From Hetaerina americana (taxonomy: Eukaryota > Arthropoda > Insecta > Odonata > Calopterygidae): a stretch of DNA of 64,000 nucleotides. Location: assembly GCA_022747635.1 (NCBI GenBank), contig JAKTNV010000005.1:41430238-41494237 (forward strand). The letters are read 5' to 3'. The notes beneath the pieces were generated by a model. The model had not been told where the DNA came from and ran no database searches. It saw only the letters and a program-made list of their open reading frames with translations. The translations under genes and the position numbers were made by a program. Shown here piece by piece: positions 50,043 through 61,600 of this stretch (within the stretch, counting starts at the first letter, position 1; each line of letters opens with the position of its first letter).

Positions 50043-53000
50043 ATAGATATTGGAGTTCATTAGTGAAATAATTTCACATTCATAATGAAGAGAAAAATTA
50101 ATCCTTACCCCATTAGCCCCTCCCAGCCTCCTGCGTCTGATTATTAAAAGCACAGCCAGAAACATTTGCTCGTATTTTCACCTTGAAATTGATCGAGGTT
50201 GATAAATTACCTTATAAACTGATATACTGAATAGCTGTATGCTGAATTATGCAATCTTTCATTTTTCCCTTTATTTTGAATGAGTGGTATGCTGAAATTG
50301 AAAAAATTCATTGGAAAATACGCGAGAAATTTTCATTTCTCGAGGATAGCCCACGCATAAATTCGTTTGGTGTTAATCATGTAATATCTTTTGGTAGGGC
50401 ATTGCTTTTGGCGTACCAATTCGACTACAAACAATATATTGTTTCCCTTCATTGCAGCTACCGGTTTTCAGTTAACGTTTATATTTACAGATGCCACACT
50501 GTAACTTAAGTTATAGATTATTCGCTTTCCGTATTATTTATACAGTTTTTAGTCGAAACATACTTTATTCGAAGATAAATAAAAACCTTATCTTAGGCCT
50601 AGAAACGGTACCATTTTCAATTCCATTAGCTAACTTGACTTCAAGAGGGATAGAAGCCAACTTTTCCTTCCATTAAAATTTCGCACTACAGATACGTTTT
50701 CACAATTTTGTGTATTCATGCGACTATGGAAATTCAGTCACTTCCTCTGAAAGAAGAAAGGGGGTTTTCAAGCTTCAAATACTTAAACATGGGCCAAAAA
50801 TCGACTTCGGTATTTTGTATGCGACTCCTAATTGATAACTAGTTCACGTAGTTTCTAATTGAGTCAGAAGTATCAGTTATACTTGTATGTTGTTTGAAAC
50901 TACTGGGAACACGTGCAAAACTTATTTGCTCTCATGCAGTGGCACTTGATCAATCGGTGCGGAACATCGTCTCATTGACCAAGCTTTTAGTAACTTAGGA
51001 TTTACCCCAGTTTCTCAAAGCTGGTCTGTGGACTATGAGTGTTACAAGGTGTGTTGATGGTTGTCCCATCTCAATTTGCGGCGAGGTGCGAAGGACATAC
51101 TGAATGAAAAAGTGGCGATCAACGTTTTTTGTAGTTGAGAGGCGGAGATGGTGTGTGGAGAGGAGAATGGACAGGCATATTCCAACGAGTTCTTAAAAGA
51201 AAAAAGGAAACAATAGGACGGGGCAGGAATTTCGAGGGCGTAGGTGTAGGTGTTAAAAGTGTGTGCGCATATGCCCCGGGTCGTTAATGGTTATGGTTCC
51301 ACGAGATGGTCGAAGCACATGTTACGTGAGTTCGGGTGTTAAGGGTAATGGTTTGAGGGGCTGTTGTCTGTCTTGTCGTCGCTGTTACTTCGGAGAATGT
51401 GGTCCCAGGGGAGGTAGGAAGAATTTGGAGGAGGGCACAGGCTTGGGCAAAGAGGAGAGGGTAAGGTAATCTTCGACTACCTGACGCAGAGAGGAGGGAA
51501 GACAAGGATAGAAGGATATGATCCTCGGGCGTTCCATCAAAAAGTTCCCAGCCACCCCGCGAGGCGCTATCAATCTCGCCTGTCTACTCAAGCCATGAGT
51601 ACCTTTCACTGCTTTTTCTCACCTCTTCTCATCATATTTTACTTAATGAACCCCCGCATTTTTCGCAAATCGTTCCAATTTTACTTCTTCTATTTAAAAA
51701 ATATTAACACGATGCCCCAGCTAATGCAGGATTATGCCCTCATAATGCACATTTTTAAAAGCTATTGGTAAAGATTTGAGATAAGGTGAAAACATGTGAG
51801 CCTATTGGTCGATTTTTTAAACAAGGGGTTCAGATAAACATGCGGTCTATGGCGTAATCATGTTGTAGAGCTTTTTTTTTGTTATCGAAGCCGATGAATA
51901 AATATTTGTGGGCAGATTTTTGGTAGCAGTTTAGTAGCCAAAAAGTAAGCTTCGATGTATTCTCTTAAATTTTGTTTCAATTCACTTAATTCGTGGTAAT
52001 AAATTTTCAGCAGGTAAAAATATTTGTGTGCGAAACATTTCAATGATTATTTATAGCATTAACTTTCTCTAATATCCTATGAATTGTTCCAGGCTGTCAG
52101 ACCTTTAGCACCTGGGTAATTTAAACTTTGTATTTTAAGGTATTGATCAGATAAGTTTAACCTCGTTCGTAAACTAAAACTAACTAAATGAGAATATTGG
52201 GTTTCCGAATAGATTTTTTTCTTTCCAATAATATTATTCTTGATAGGAGTAAATTATGGCCGGATTGACCCTTGATAAAAAGTACTGTACGTAAATTGCG
52301 TAACACCCTGCTTTGCACATTTATAAGTGAAAGATCGGAGAGATCGAAGGATCGGATGAAAAATTCGAAAAGCTGATGTTTGCGTCCTATCCATAAATAT
52401 CTAAAACCGTATAAAAGCTGGTTATGCAAGTAAGTCAGAAATTTTACTTCAAACGGTTAAATGAACAAAATAACCAACTATTTTCACCTGATGCGGGATT
52501 ATATATTATGAACATATGACGTTATCCGTGCACTGGTAGCGTTATAAACATTTGACATATGATGGCTAAATAAGTTTATCCATCGTAATTGCATGTGCTG
52601 AATTTATCTACTCTACATTGCAAGCTAGACTTGACGTTTCATTCAATGCGTAAAATGGTTACCAATGTGCTACGCGTATAAATCGAAATAGTTTTCATGC
52701 TTAACTTACTTAAAAATGCCATATTTTCGGCCCAGTGATATAGTGAATTCTTCGGTTTTACGCCAGTTGGTAGGATTTTACACATTCATGAAGAGAGTGC
52801 TACATCATCGTGGTTAACCATGAACATGAATGCATTCCGTTCCCTTATTTGTAATAGCAAGGATAGCACATTGCGTACCCAAGCTGTGGCCAGCCCGCAT
52901 GGTTCACTGGCCCTGGATTAATTTTCTCTCTGGTTTATTTGAAATGACGGACAGGCACATATCCAGTCCCAGAGTTTACTACCGAACCGAAAAAAGGTCG

Positions 53001-53870
53001 ATTTCGACGCATCTTAACGGTGCCCCTCCTCCCGTGTGTGCGGCCACAACAATGCGGCTTCGATTTTTATTCATCGCCCCGCGACACCTGCACCTTCCGG
53101 AAACCCTCCGCCGATTTTCCGACCCCGCATCCCTTCCCCACCTTGCCATCGAATCGCTCGTATCCCCTTACGCCCTAAAGGGTTTCAATATATTTCGTCC
53201 CGAAACGAGGATATACTTTTTCCTCGGGAGTGTGTCTGGGAGAGGGAACGACTGCTCGGCATGCCAGAGTATTTCGACCAAAGGGAGGCAGGGGAGCGGC
53301 ACGGGTGCGGAGGGAGTGTGGGGGATGTGGGCGGCTCGGATAGGGTGGAGGGAGGATTAGGGAGTAGGAGAGTCGAAGAGCCCCGGAGTGGGAAGAGAGG
53401 AAGCAGGCAACAAGTGGCGTATTGCTAAGCGTGATTGAGGTCTACGCGTTGGTTTCATCCGGAGGGAAATAACAGGGGTGGAGAGAAGGTGGTGGTCTTG
53501 AGGGTGGGTGAGGGAGAGAAGGGTGTGTTCCTTCAGTCCACCAACGCAGGCTGGCGTGCCCATCGCGTGTCCGTGGGTAGCTCATCCGGCCGCGGTTCTC
53601 CGGAACTTCCTTCCTCTCTTCTCCGTCTCCTTCCTCGCCTCTTTCCCTTCCGTAATTTTCATGCTCCCTTCTCACACTACCCTTTCCACTTTCTTCGTTT
53701 TATATCCTTGCACTTAACTTCCTCATTCTAATTAATAGGGTAAAGTTAGGGCAAATAATGAGTATGTTTTTCGAGGAATATTGATTGGATACTTCGGCAA
53801 TAGACAGTTGTGAAAGGAATTAACCTCTCTGGTTTGGTCATATTAAGTAATTGGACGCCGTTGAAACGCC
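50043..53870. other. Non-coding DNA with GC-rich patches at 51050-51600 and 52940-53730
   Basis: AT-rich spacer is interrupted by a purine-rich patch (51100-51480) and a CpG-rich patch that goes from purine-rich (53270-53530) to pyrimidine-rich (53580-53730). An ATG-started frame of 176 codons at 52830-53360 has no recognisable domain and is overlapped by another plus-strand frame. A mariner-like end sequence may lie at 51522-51554. Confidence 0.5.
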
Positions 53871-53935
53871 ATATATATGTGTGTGTGTATTATTTTATGC
53901 CATATATATATTATGGGTTTTATATAATGTATATG
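53871..53935. repeat. Degenerate (TA)n/(TG)n microsatellite
   Basis: Two ATATATAT blocks, one running into GTGTGTGTGT, are separated by TATTTTATGC. It directly abuts the sequence that may be the end of a retroelement (53937-54070). Confidence 0.8.
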
Positions 53936-53936
53936 A

Positions 53937-54070
53937 AGTTAGCACTAGTGGACAAGACCAAAAACACAGAAACATGAAAAAAATAAAAGAGACTCAATAG
54001 TTTTCGAATTTTCGGTGGTCCACGCCATCTTTCTCAAGGAAGAGGACAGAAATCAGAACTCCGTGAGATT
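53937..54070 (-). mobile_element. Possible Penelope-like 3' end
   Basis: On the minus strand the order is CCTTGAGAAAGATGGCGTGG, then ACCACCGAAAATTCGAAAAC, a T-rich stretch and GTCTTGTCCACTAG, ending against a TA/TG microsatellite. A CTGANGAAGATGGC...CCGAAA-type motif just after the coding region is, from memory, common in Penelope-like elements. No coding sequence follows upstream and no target-site duplication was found, so this is tentative. Confidence 0.25.
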
Positions 54071-55786
54071 TTCACAAAAGTGAACCATGCATGAAACAAT
54101 GTATGAATATGATAGAATCGAAAGAAGCGTACAAGGAAAGTAAATTTACAGGAAAGTAGAGGAAGACCGAGAAAATTTCCTGAAATAACTTAAGACTACG
54201 TTTATTGACTTGGCATACTCTGAATGTGAGCAATGTGGAAGGCTTGGTATTCATACATTATCTTTCTACTCTCATTATTTTAATATCTACAATTTAATTA
54301 GGAGATATGATTTAGAATGTAACCCCTTCGTCATCTGAGAATGGAGAAAATTGAGATGACACGATAACAGTTTTACGTATTTACATTTCCTACGAGATGG
54401 GACTTGCTTACAATCTGTACTTTTTTATTTATCTTGATAGTGCTTCGGTATGCTAAATGAATCACAGCTTAATTGCACTACGCTAAGATAATGGTAATGC
54501 TGTTATATTATTCATATTATTTGGAAAAAGTGAAATGGAATAGTTCACATTTCCACGATTAAAAATATTTTCAGGGCAATCGGTAAGTCGAAGCGGCGAC
54601 CAAATTTTCAAACGGATCAGCCAATGTACGAGGTAGTTATTTCATCATTTTGTTTTCTGTCTTTGTTGCCTTTACTTGGTTATTTCACATTTGATAGCGC
54701 CAGTTTCCGAGTGTTTTTTTCTTTTCAATTAAGTACCCCATTGTTAAGGAATGCCCTGAACCTTCTCTTTGGCAATTCTTTTGCTCGCGATTGATACTGA
54801 TTGTGTGATTGAACTATTTGAGTGAATATACGAATAGAAAACTACGTACCCCTCTCCTTAAAAATTGATTTCATTGCGAACGTTTGTCATTCTAATAATT
54901 GTAAAGGTTGTTATTTTTCTTCAATGTAATTCATATAACGGAAGTGCTGTTTCTGGGTTATGGTCTCTGGGCACCCTGCTGCTTTCCTCTGGCCTCCCTC
55001 GGCACTTTTCTCCTCGCCAAGGATCTCGTGTCATTAATAAATAAAAAATCCTGTCTTCCAACCGTTCTCGATCCTCTCTTTACAACATACCTCGTGAGAT
55101 ACATAGCTCCAGAGGCTAAAATGGCTATTGCCGTGGGTAATTTATAAAGCGTTCCCCTCCTGAGAATTGTTTTAGGGTGAACATTGTTAACGTTTTGATG
55201 AGGACTGCCCATTGTCCTGATGTGCTCCTGCGCCAGTCTACAGGCCATCTCATCTCACATGAACAATGTCTCAAGCGCCTCAAACCGTCCTCCCCGCATC
55301 TTTCCTCTCGACCATGCGTTTTTCAATGTACCCAGTACACGCAGCAGGAGCACCGCCGTGCGCGAAAAGCTTTGGTCTGAGGTATCTCATTGTCCCTCTA
55401 AAATAAACGAAAGCCAGACAATAGCCCTGCATTCTGGGTCTCTGCCCATCCTTAATCCTACCCTTATGAGTTTTTTCAGCCACTTCCATATTTTTCTTTC
55501 AGGTTTTAAATATTTGTTACTTCCACGCAGTCATATCAATTCTTTTTCAGTATTTACGTAGTTTCAACTACTGTATGAATCCCTCAGTAGAAAGAAAGAC
55601 TGCCCTTTTATGCAATTGATAGAAAAGTAAGTTTTGAAGTTACTTCCTGCAGTGTTATAACGCTAAATATAAGCTAATATACGTTTTACATAAAAAGGTT
55701 TCCTCCATTACATTGTAATGAAGGATCAAATCCGTAGTATTCTACTCATTGAGTGTAGGCATATCAATCGGTATTGAATGTTAATA
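54071..55786. other. Non-coding spacer
   Basis: AT-rich with a CpG-moderate stretch at 54960-55480, where frames on both strands overlap (79-113 codons) without recognisable domains. No RNA gene or transposon is seen. Confidence 0.6.
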
Positions 55787-55798
55787 GTTAGTTCTTAA

Positions 55799-55892
55799 CT
55801 AACGTGGCTAAAGCACTCGACCGGATATTGAGGGATCTGGGTTCGAGTCCCAGTCAAGGCGAATGATTTTTTCACTCTGAAATTGTTGCATC
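55799..55892 (+). mobile_element. Short tRNA-derived SINE (94 bp) with 12-bp target-site duplication
   Basis: An A box-like TGGCTAAAGCAC at 55805 and a B box-like GGTTCGAGTCC at 55840 are 35 bp apart. A CTCGA/TTGAG pair around a seven-base loop resembles an anticodon arm. The B box is followed by CCAGTCAAGGCGAATGATTT and a tail ending TTGTTGCATC. GTTAGTTCTTAA lies on both sides (55787-55798 and 55893-55904), marking an insertion. It lacks a 5' acceptor stem, so it is not a working tRNA gene. The same tail is present twice at 49975-50042. Confidence 0.8.
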
Positions 55893-55904
55893 GTTAGTTC
55901 TTAA

Positions 55905-56780
55905 TTTTAATGACAAAATCAACCAGTTTGCATAACGTTCGGTAGTGGAAATATTTACCCATAATCCACCTTAAAAGTGGTATCAACCACGTCAAAGTTA
56001 TGTTAACTTCTTTGTCTTTCGATAGATGTCGACAAAATTGCTCGAATGATCTGTTGCTTTTTAGAGGACTTCTGTATAGTTTATTATGTTGCTTTTTTAT
56101 GAATACATTGAAAAACAAACATTTGGAAATTCCTGAATATAACCAAGTTTCTCTTTAAAAGTTGCGCAAGGAATCATTTAACTTTATATTTATCCATAAT
56201 TTATAAATGAAAAGCATTTCAGGAAAATATCCAGATCTCCATCGTTACCAGTTCGATGCCTTACTTTCAAGAGATAGATTTCGGCTAATGTAATCCCTGG
56301 ATTTATTAATCACCGTGGCTACCCGATAAAAACGGTGCAAAGTAATCGAATACTCGTTCTTTTTCTATCCTTTAATATGCACCTAAAATTCCCTTCCGTA
56401 AGGAATAAAACGGAAAACATCGACAATTCCTCTGAGAATTCCGAGGGCACGGAACGTCAAATATAAATCGTCTATGCCCATCGCTTCCTTCCCCTCCCTT
56501 CTGCTCTTTTTCCCCCTACCTTAACCATACCTTCTCCCCCAGCCTCTTCCATTCTTTTATTTTAACTGCTCCCTGCCACCCTCTTACCCCACCGTCCTCC
56601 ATTCACCACCGCAGACATGCACCGCCCTCTTGATAGCCATGAAGACTAGCCTCGAGGGTTTAGCGTGGCGCCCTCACGGTTTTTCCTCCTCCCCGGCAGT
56701 ATTTTTCGGAACGCGTTTTATCCATCCCAGCCTGCCTTTCCCATCCACCCGTACTACTCACACTCAGGGCCCAAGACGCT
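55905..56780. other. Non-coding spacer
   Basis: AT-rich to about 56450, then pyrimidine-rich on the plus strand (56470-56640) leading into the microsatellite. No gene is recognised. Confidence 0.6.
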
Positions 56781-56814
56781 ATATATGTGTGTGTGTATAT
56801 ATATATATATATAT

Positions 56815-56886
<72 letters not shown>

Positions 56887-56901
56887 CATATATATATATT
56901 A

Positions 56902-56941
<40 letters not shown>

Positions 56942-56955
56942 GCATGCATATATAA
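56781..56955. repeat. Long (TA)n microsatellite
   Basis: About 175 bp of almost pure TA repeat with scattered TACATA interruptions and a short (TG) run at its start. Open frames of alternating Tyr and Ile on both strands are translations of it. Its true length may be misassembled. Confidence 0.95.
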
Positions 56956-58095
56956 TATCAAATACATACACACACTCACACCTTAATATTCCGCCCTGAA
57001 GACCTACTTGCGCGCATGCTTAGTTGGTACTAAGTGGGATTCCATCCCACTCAATCCCATGCCAACCGCACTGAAATAGCGTGCGGTGAAGAACAATAAT
57101 GCACAAGTGAAAGCATGGATGCTGCTCCAGCTACATCAGTGGTATTACGATTAGATTCATCCCATGAATCCTAATTTCAGTAAAACATACGTGAGGAAGT
57201 TTTAGTTGGAGACCTAGGAACAGACAGATTTCTATAAAGGCAAAAGTTTTTTTTTCAGTTTTCGTTCTGTAGTAACCTGTTTAGCTCTTTACTTCCCTTC
57301 ATTTTATCTACTTTGAAACAATTGGAAAATTTCTAAGCATCAAAGTGGTTCGACGCCCTGACAAGGAATACAGTTAGTGTAAATACAAAACTGAAATATC
57401 CCTATGTACTTTGTGGTCGAAGCTTTCGAATTTTGCCATGAAAATAAGTATTATTTAAAGTTTCATGCAAATAAAGGATTCAAGAAATTTTTTAAAGAGA
57501 GCACATTACCATTTCCTTTGTATTGATCACCTAGTTTACCTTAAACTCAAGCTCCAAAGAAAGGTAAACATTTTATTATGCAGATAGGTTTGTGAGCCTG
57601 CATAGGAGTATTATTGATATGATACTTGCGTGTGTAGTAGTAACAGAATGGCTGCATTGGAAAAGTGAAATTTTTGTGCTTATGCTTAAGATTTGCCTTG
57701 GCGTTGAGTAACTAATTTTATAATTCCACTATATACCCATGTACTGGACATTGTCATTTTTGTGTTTTCACATTTTTGATGCAGCCGACAATTTCGATTT
57801 CTTATCGGCACCTCACTGTTTCATATAAATTAATTTCTTTGCATTAACTGCTACCAGGCTCTGGCTTTCCAGAGAAAATAGTAAATTAAAATGGACGTTG
57901 AAACAACAATGAAGGGTTCTCTGCGTTAGCTCAGTGATACTTTGCATATATATGTAAGATTGTGACAACATTCTTGACTCAAAATAGGAGAAAATTATTT
58001 TGAATTTGATATTTTTAATTCTGATCGTTAAAATTGATGCATGTTTTATTTAACGTCACCATCAAAGATTTTTTTATAGGAAAAACGGAGAGATC
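56956..58095. other. AT-rich non-coding DNA
   Basis: Nothing recognisable beyond spacer. Confidence 0.6.
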
Positions 58096-58099
58096 TTGA

Positions 58100-58660
58100 G
58101 TGCATGGCCTCTATTCAATTAGCTACGCTCCGGAGAAGTGCCCCCGGGCCACTATCTCCTCCCGTCTCCGCCGAGCCTGGGCACTAACTCGCGGCTTTCA
58201 ACGCTCAGAAGAGCCGGCCGTATCTCGCGAGGATTTCCTCTCGGCAGGATCCCTTCTCTCCTTCCATTACTGGCGCCCCTTTCGCCCTCCGTACACAGCG
58301 CGCAGTTCCCTGCCGAAACTCTTACGGGGGCCGCGCTCTTTGTCTTTCCTGCACCCCACCTCTCCCTTCTCGGACCAAGTTCTTTGACTCAGTTCTCTCT
58401 CCCCGTCCCAGTTTCTTCATTCATAGGAGCTTCTAGTTAGCTGAAACTTTACTAATTTCCACCCTTCGTTTACCTTTCATGACCCGGATCGTCCTTATCT
58501 ACGCGAGCGGCGGAATTATTCCCCGTTCTCCTCGTGCCCTCCTCGACCCCGCTATGTCCTCGCGAACCCTGCTTTTGTCTATTGTCCCCGTTGAAATGTT
58601 TGCCCATAGCCGGGGTCTGAGTGAGTCGGAGGGAAACTTGACTTACGGCACTCATTTCTT
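58100..58660. other. GC-rich pyrimidine patch
   Basis: The plus strand is CpG- and pyrimidine-rich. Frames at 58100-58387, 58138-58440 and 58479-58745 overlap one another and match nothing known. A promoter-associated island is possible but not shown. Confidence 0.45.
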
Positions 58661-61600
58661 CTTTCCAGAGTCTTGTTTAATTAAACTTGTGTTTAGGTTT
58701 GAGAAAAGTTTTGAAAGTATAGGTAAAGGCGTTTTGAAGCTGTAATGGAAATGAGTGAAGCAGCGGAACATTGTGAAAGAAGTATTCAATTCGTGCATGA
58801 ACCTTTGGGCCATTACTGATTAGTTGTATCCTTTTCCTCAGGGAATTAAATATCTATTGTCCCAAAGTTGAACTATTTCTTTCAAGTTTTGAAATTATCA
58901 TGACCATTTATCGACATTAATCATATAATTTTAGTTTTTGAAATTTTTACGGAAGTCACGTCACTAATTTTCGGAATAAAACTAATAGGAATTTGTATTA
59001 ATTACTAATTAATATCAGCATGTTATGCTCTTTCCACATTTTTTCTGTTTATTGCTGTTTTAACATTTAAATTATTGCTTGGAAACTTACTATAGTGTCG
59101 CTTGTTCAGTAGCTCAACATAATAAGCTCAAATGTTTAAAGGTATCACCATAACACGTATCTGGATATGAGGCATTCCTGTTTTAAGTATCCATTCGAAT
59201 TGTCAACTCTTGCTATTTGTAATTACATCGAATCTAATAAATTATGCTTGATTACTCTCTTAAAAGTCTTTTTAATATTCGTCGATCGGCGTGTCTGCGT
59301 TGTTTAAAACTCGAGGGCATTTTTGAACGTGTGTTCAATCTTTTATTTTTTATCCAGCCGATGTGATATCGATTTTTCAATGAAGCTCCTTCCTATTCTT
59401 CTTGATGTTCATTGGCACTTGAGGGTAGAGTTCCTTGGAATAGCCAATTATATCATCCCGGCAGACTGTTGGCATAAAACCGTAACCTCGATGAGAGAAC
59501 GGTATCTAGAAGCCGTCATCACGAACCTCCCCATCCCCACGTATTCTCTTTTTCCGCTCCACATAAGGGTGGGGCGATGGAATGCCCTGCAGTGCCGAGA
59601 GATAACAAGCAATAAAAGCGAGTTTGGTGAACAGAGGGAGGTCCGAATATGACTCAAAGAAGGGTGGGGTTAGGAGGTTAATTTTCTCGTCGATTCGAAA
59701 GGCGAGGCCGTAACAAGAGGTCAGCTGTGAAACCTAATTGATGATGGGTATTGGTCGATTTATGGGGGCTAAAGGTAGCTTATGACAGTTGACACGTGTA
59801 GAGAACCATTGGCCGAAGATTTTGGCCGTAAGCTTTTAAAATCAACACCCGATTTACCTTTAAGCCCTCAACCCTCATGCTAACATTTTTCTGAAGCAAC
59901 TCATATCCTAATCCGAAGCAATTTCATATGCTTGTTTCATCTCATCTGCGCAATGTCTCCATCTGCGATTAAGGGCATTGATATCCTCGTTCTTCAAATC
60001 GCTATTTTTTTCTTGCATCTTCTTATTTAAGTTCTTGCCTACATCTTTGTTTCTACGTAAAGCACATGTTTGTAAGCTTTGTTACTTCTCTAGTTTTCTT
60101 CCTTTCACAAAAAACCACAAATATTGAAAAACGAAAGAAACGCTGGAATATGGGGTATAAATTGACTGTATCGAGTGGTAAGATTTTAGGAAAAAATTAT
60201 ATTTCATATTTTTAACAACTTATTATAATAATTTTGTTCGAAGATCTGGGCTGGCGAAATGAGCATTATATGATGTCAGTTATAATATATCCTTTGAGTA
60301 CTATTTCGCCCCGAATTTTTTTCGCTCAACTCCCGTTACTGTAGACAATCTCTTGGTTTCGTAATCAGTCTGAAGATTTTCCTTTGGGAATTTGAGTTTC
60401 TCATGAGAATACTATATGCTCATGGATGTGAAAGTAGTGACATCACGCTGAATTTATCAGTCGAAATCTTTTAAAGTAACCCATACATTCACCTATTGGG
60501 AAAAATTTTTCGGCATAATTGAGCAACATTTTTGTGTGAAACTCTCCGCCGTAAATGGTCATTCCGTGTGGGAGATAATTGATTGATAAAATGAAATTCG
60601 AAAGTTTATGTCCTCAAAAGAGAAAGATTCATCTTCACTTTAAAAGACGGGAATATTATAAGTGGATTTCCCCCCAGTTTTCCTTGTGAATTCCCAACCC
60701 TTCCCGAGTATTTTCATGCCTCTCATCTTGGGACATTTTTCTACCACATTCTAAGGTAAAATATTGAAAATTTATTCTTACCTACTATTTTTGAACTCCT
60801 GTGAAACTGCAGTATATATTTTGTCTATATATGATCACACCAACTTAATTATTAAGGTTTTCAAGATGCTTCCTGTGGTGGTTTAAATGGAGCTTTGCGT
60901 GTAAATGAATAAGCTCGAAATTTTTTTTTACCAGCGAAATAATTAAATGAAAACAATCAAAAGTTAAATTCTTTGTTAAACTTAATGTGCTCTAGTCAGC
61001 AAAAATATATTTATGCTATATTATTATTTATACTATGGGAAATACCTAAAAAATATCCTGTGTAACAAACATTATGCATATAGATCTTAACTTTTCTGAT
61101 TCCTACGATCGCCAAAATGTTTAATAACTATTGGCCGAATACTTGTAAAGAATTCCTGATCTTATTCATAACCAATTGGTTACTTTTTATACTTGCATGA
61201 CCAAAAATGTATTATTGCGTCATATTTTATCAACGATTTAATTTGTGAATTCATTCCACTCCGAAATTATTACTGATTCTGGAACTGTTAAATTTCTCGT
61301 TAAAGTAAACATTCAATTAATCATTTCATCATTGAGATACAAAATATCACATTTCTCAAAAGGACACCTTATTGTGTTTTTTTAAATGTTTTCTGCATTA
61401 TTGAGCTCCTAGCACTTTGGGCCAGTACTTTAGCAATGAAAAATATTGTGTAAAAAAATTGAAGTGGTCGTACATGCGGCTCTGAACAAAGCGAAAACAT
61501 ATAATGGGATGGTTCTTACTCGAGGCTAAATACAGATCGAGAGTTTGGCGGGCATTTGCTGCGATAAACTTGATTGACTACTTAATAAAGGCACTTGACA

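Noticed and set aside
52830..53360. 176-codon ATG-started frame
   Set aside because: No recognisable domain, overlapped by a second plus-strand frame in a GC-rich patch; no exon evidence.
55799..55892. A functional tRNA gene
   Set aside because: A and B boxes are present but there is no acceptor stem, the anticodon loop lacks the conserved T, and the segment is bounded by a target-site duplication; it is a SINE.
56660..56999. Tyr/Ile repeat proteins on both strands
   Set aside because: Direct translation of a (TA)n microsatellite.
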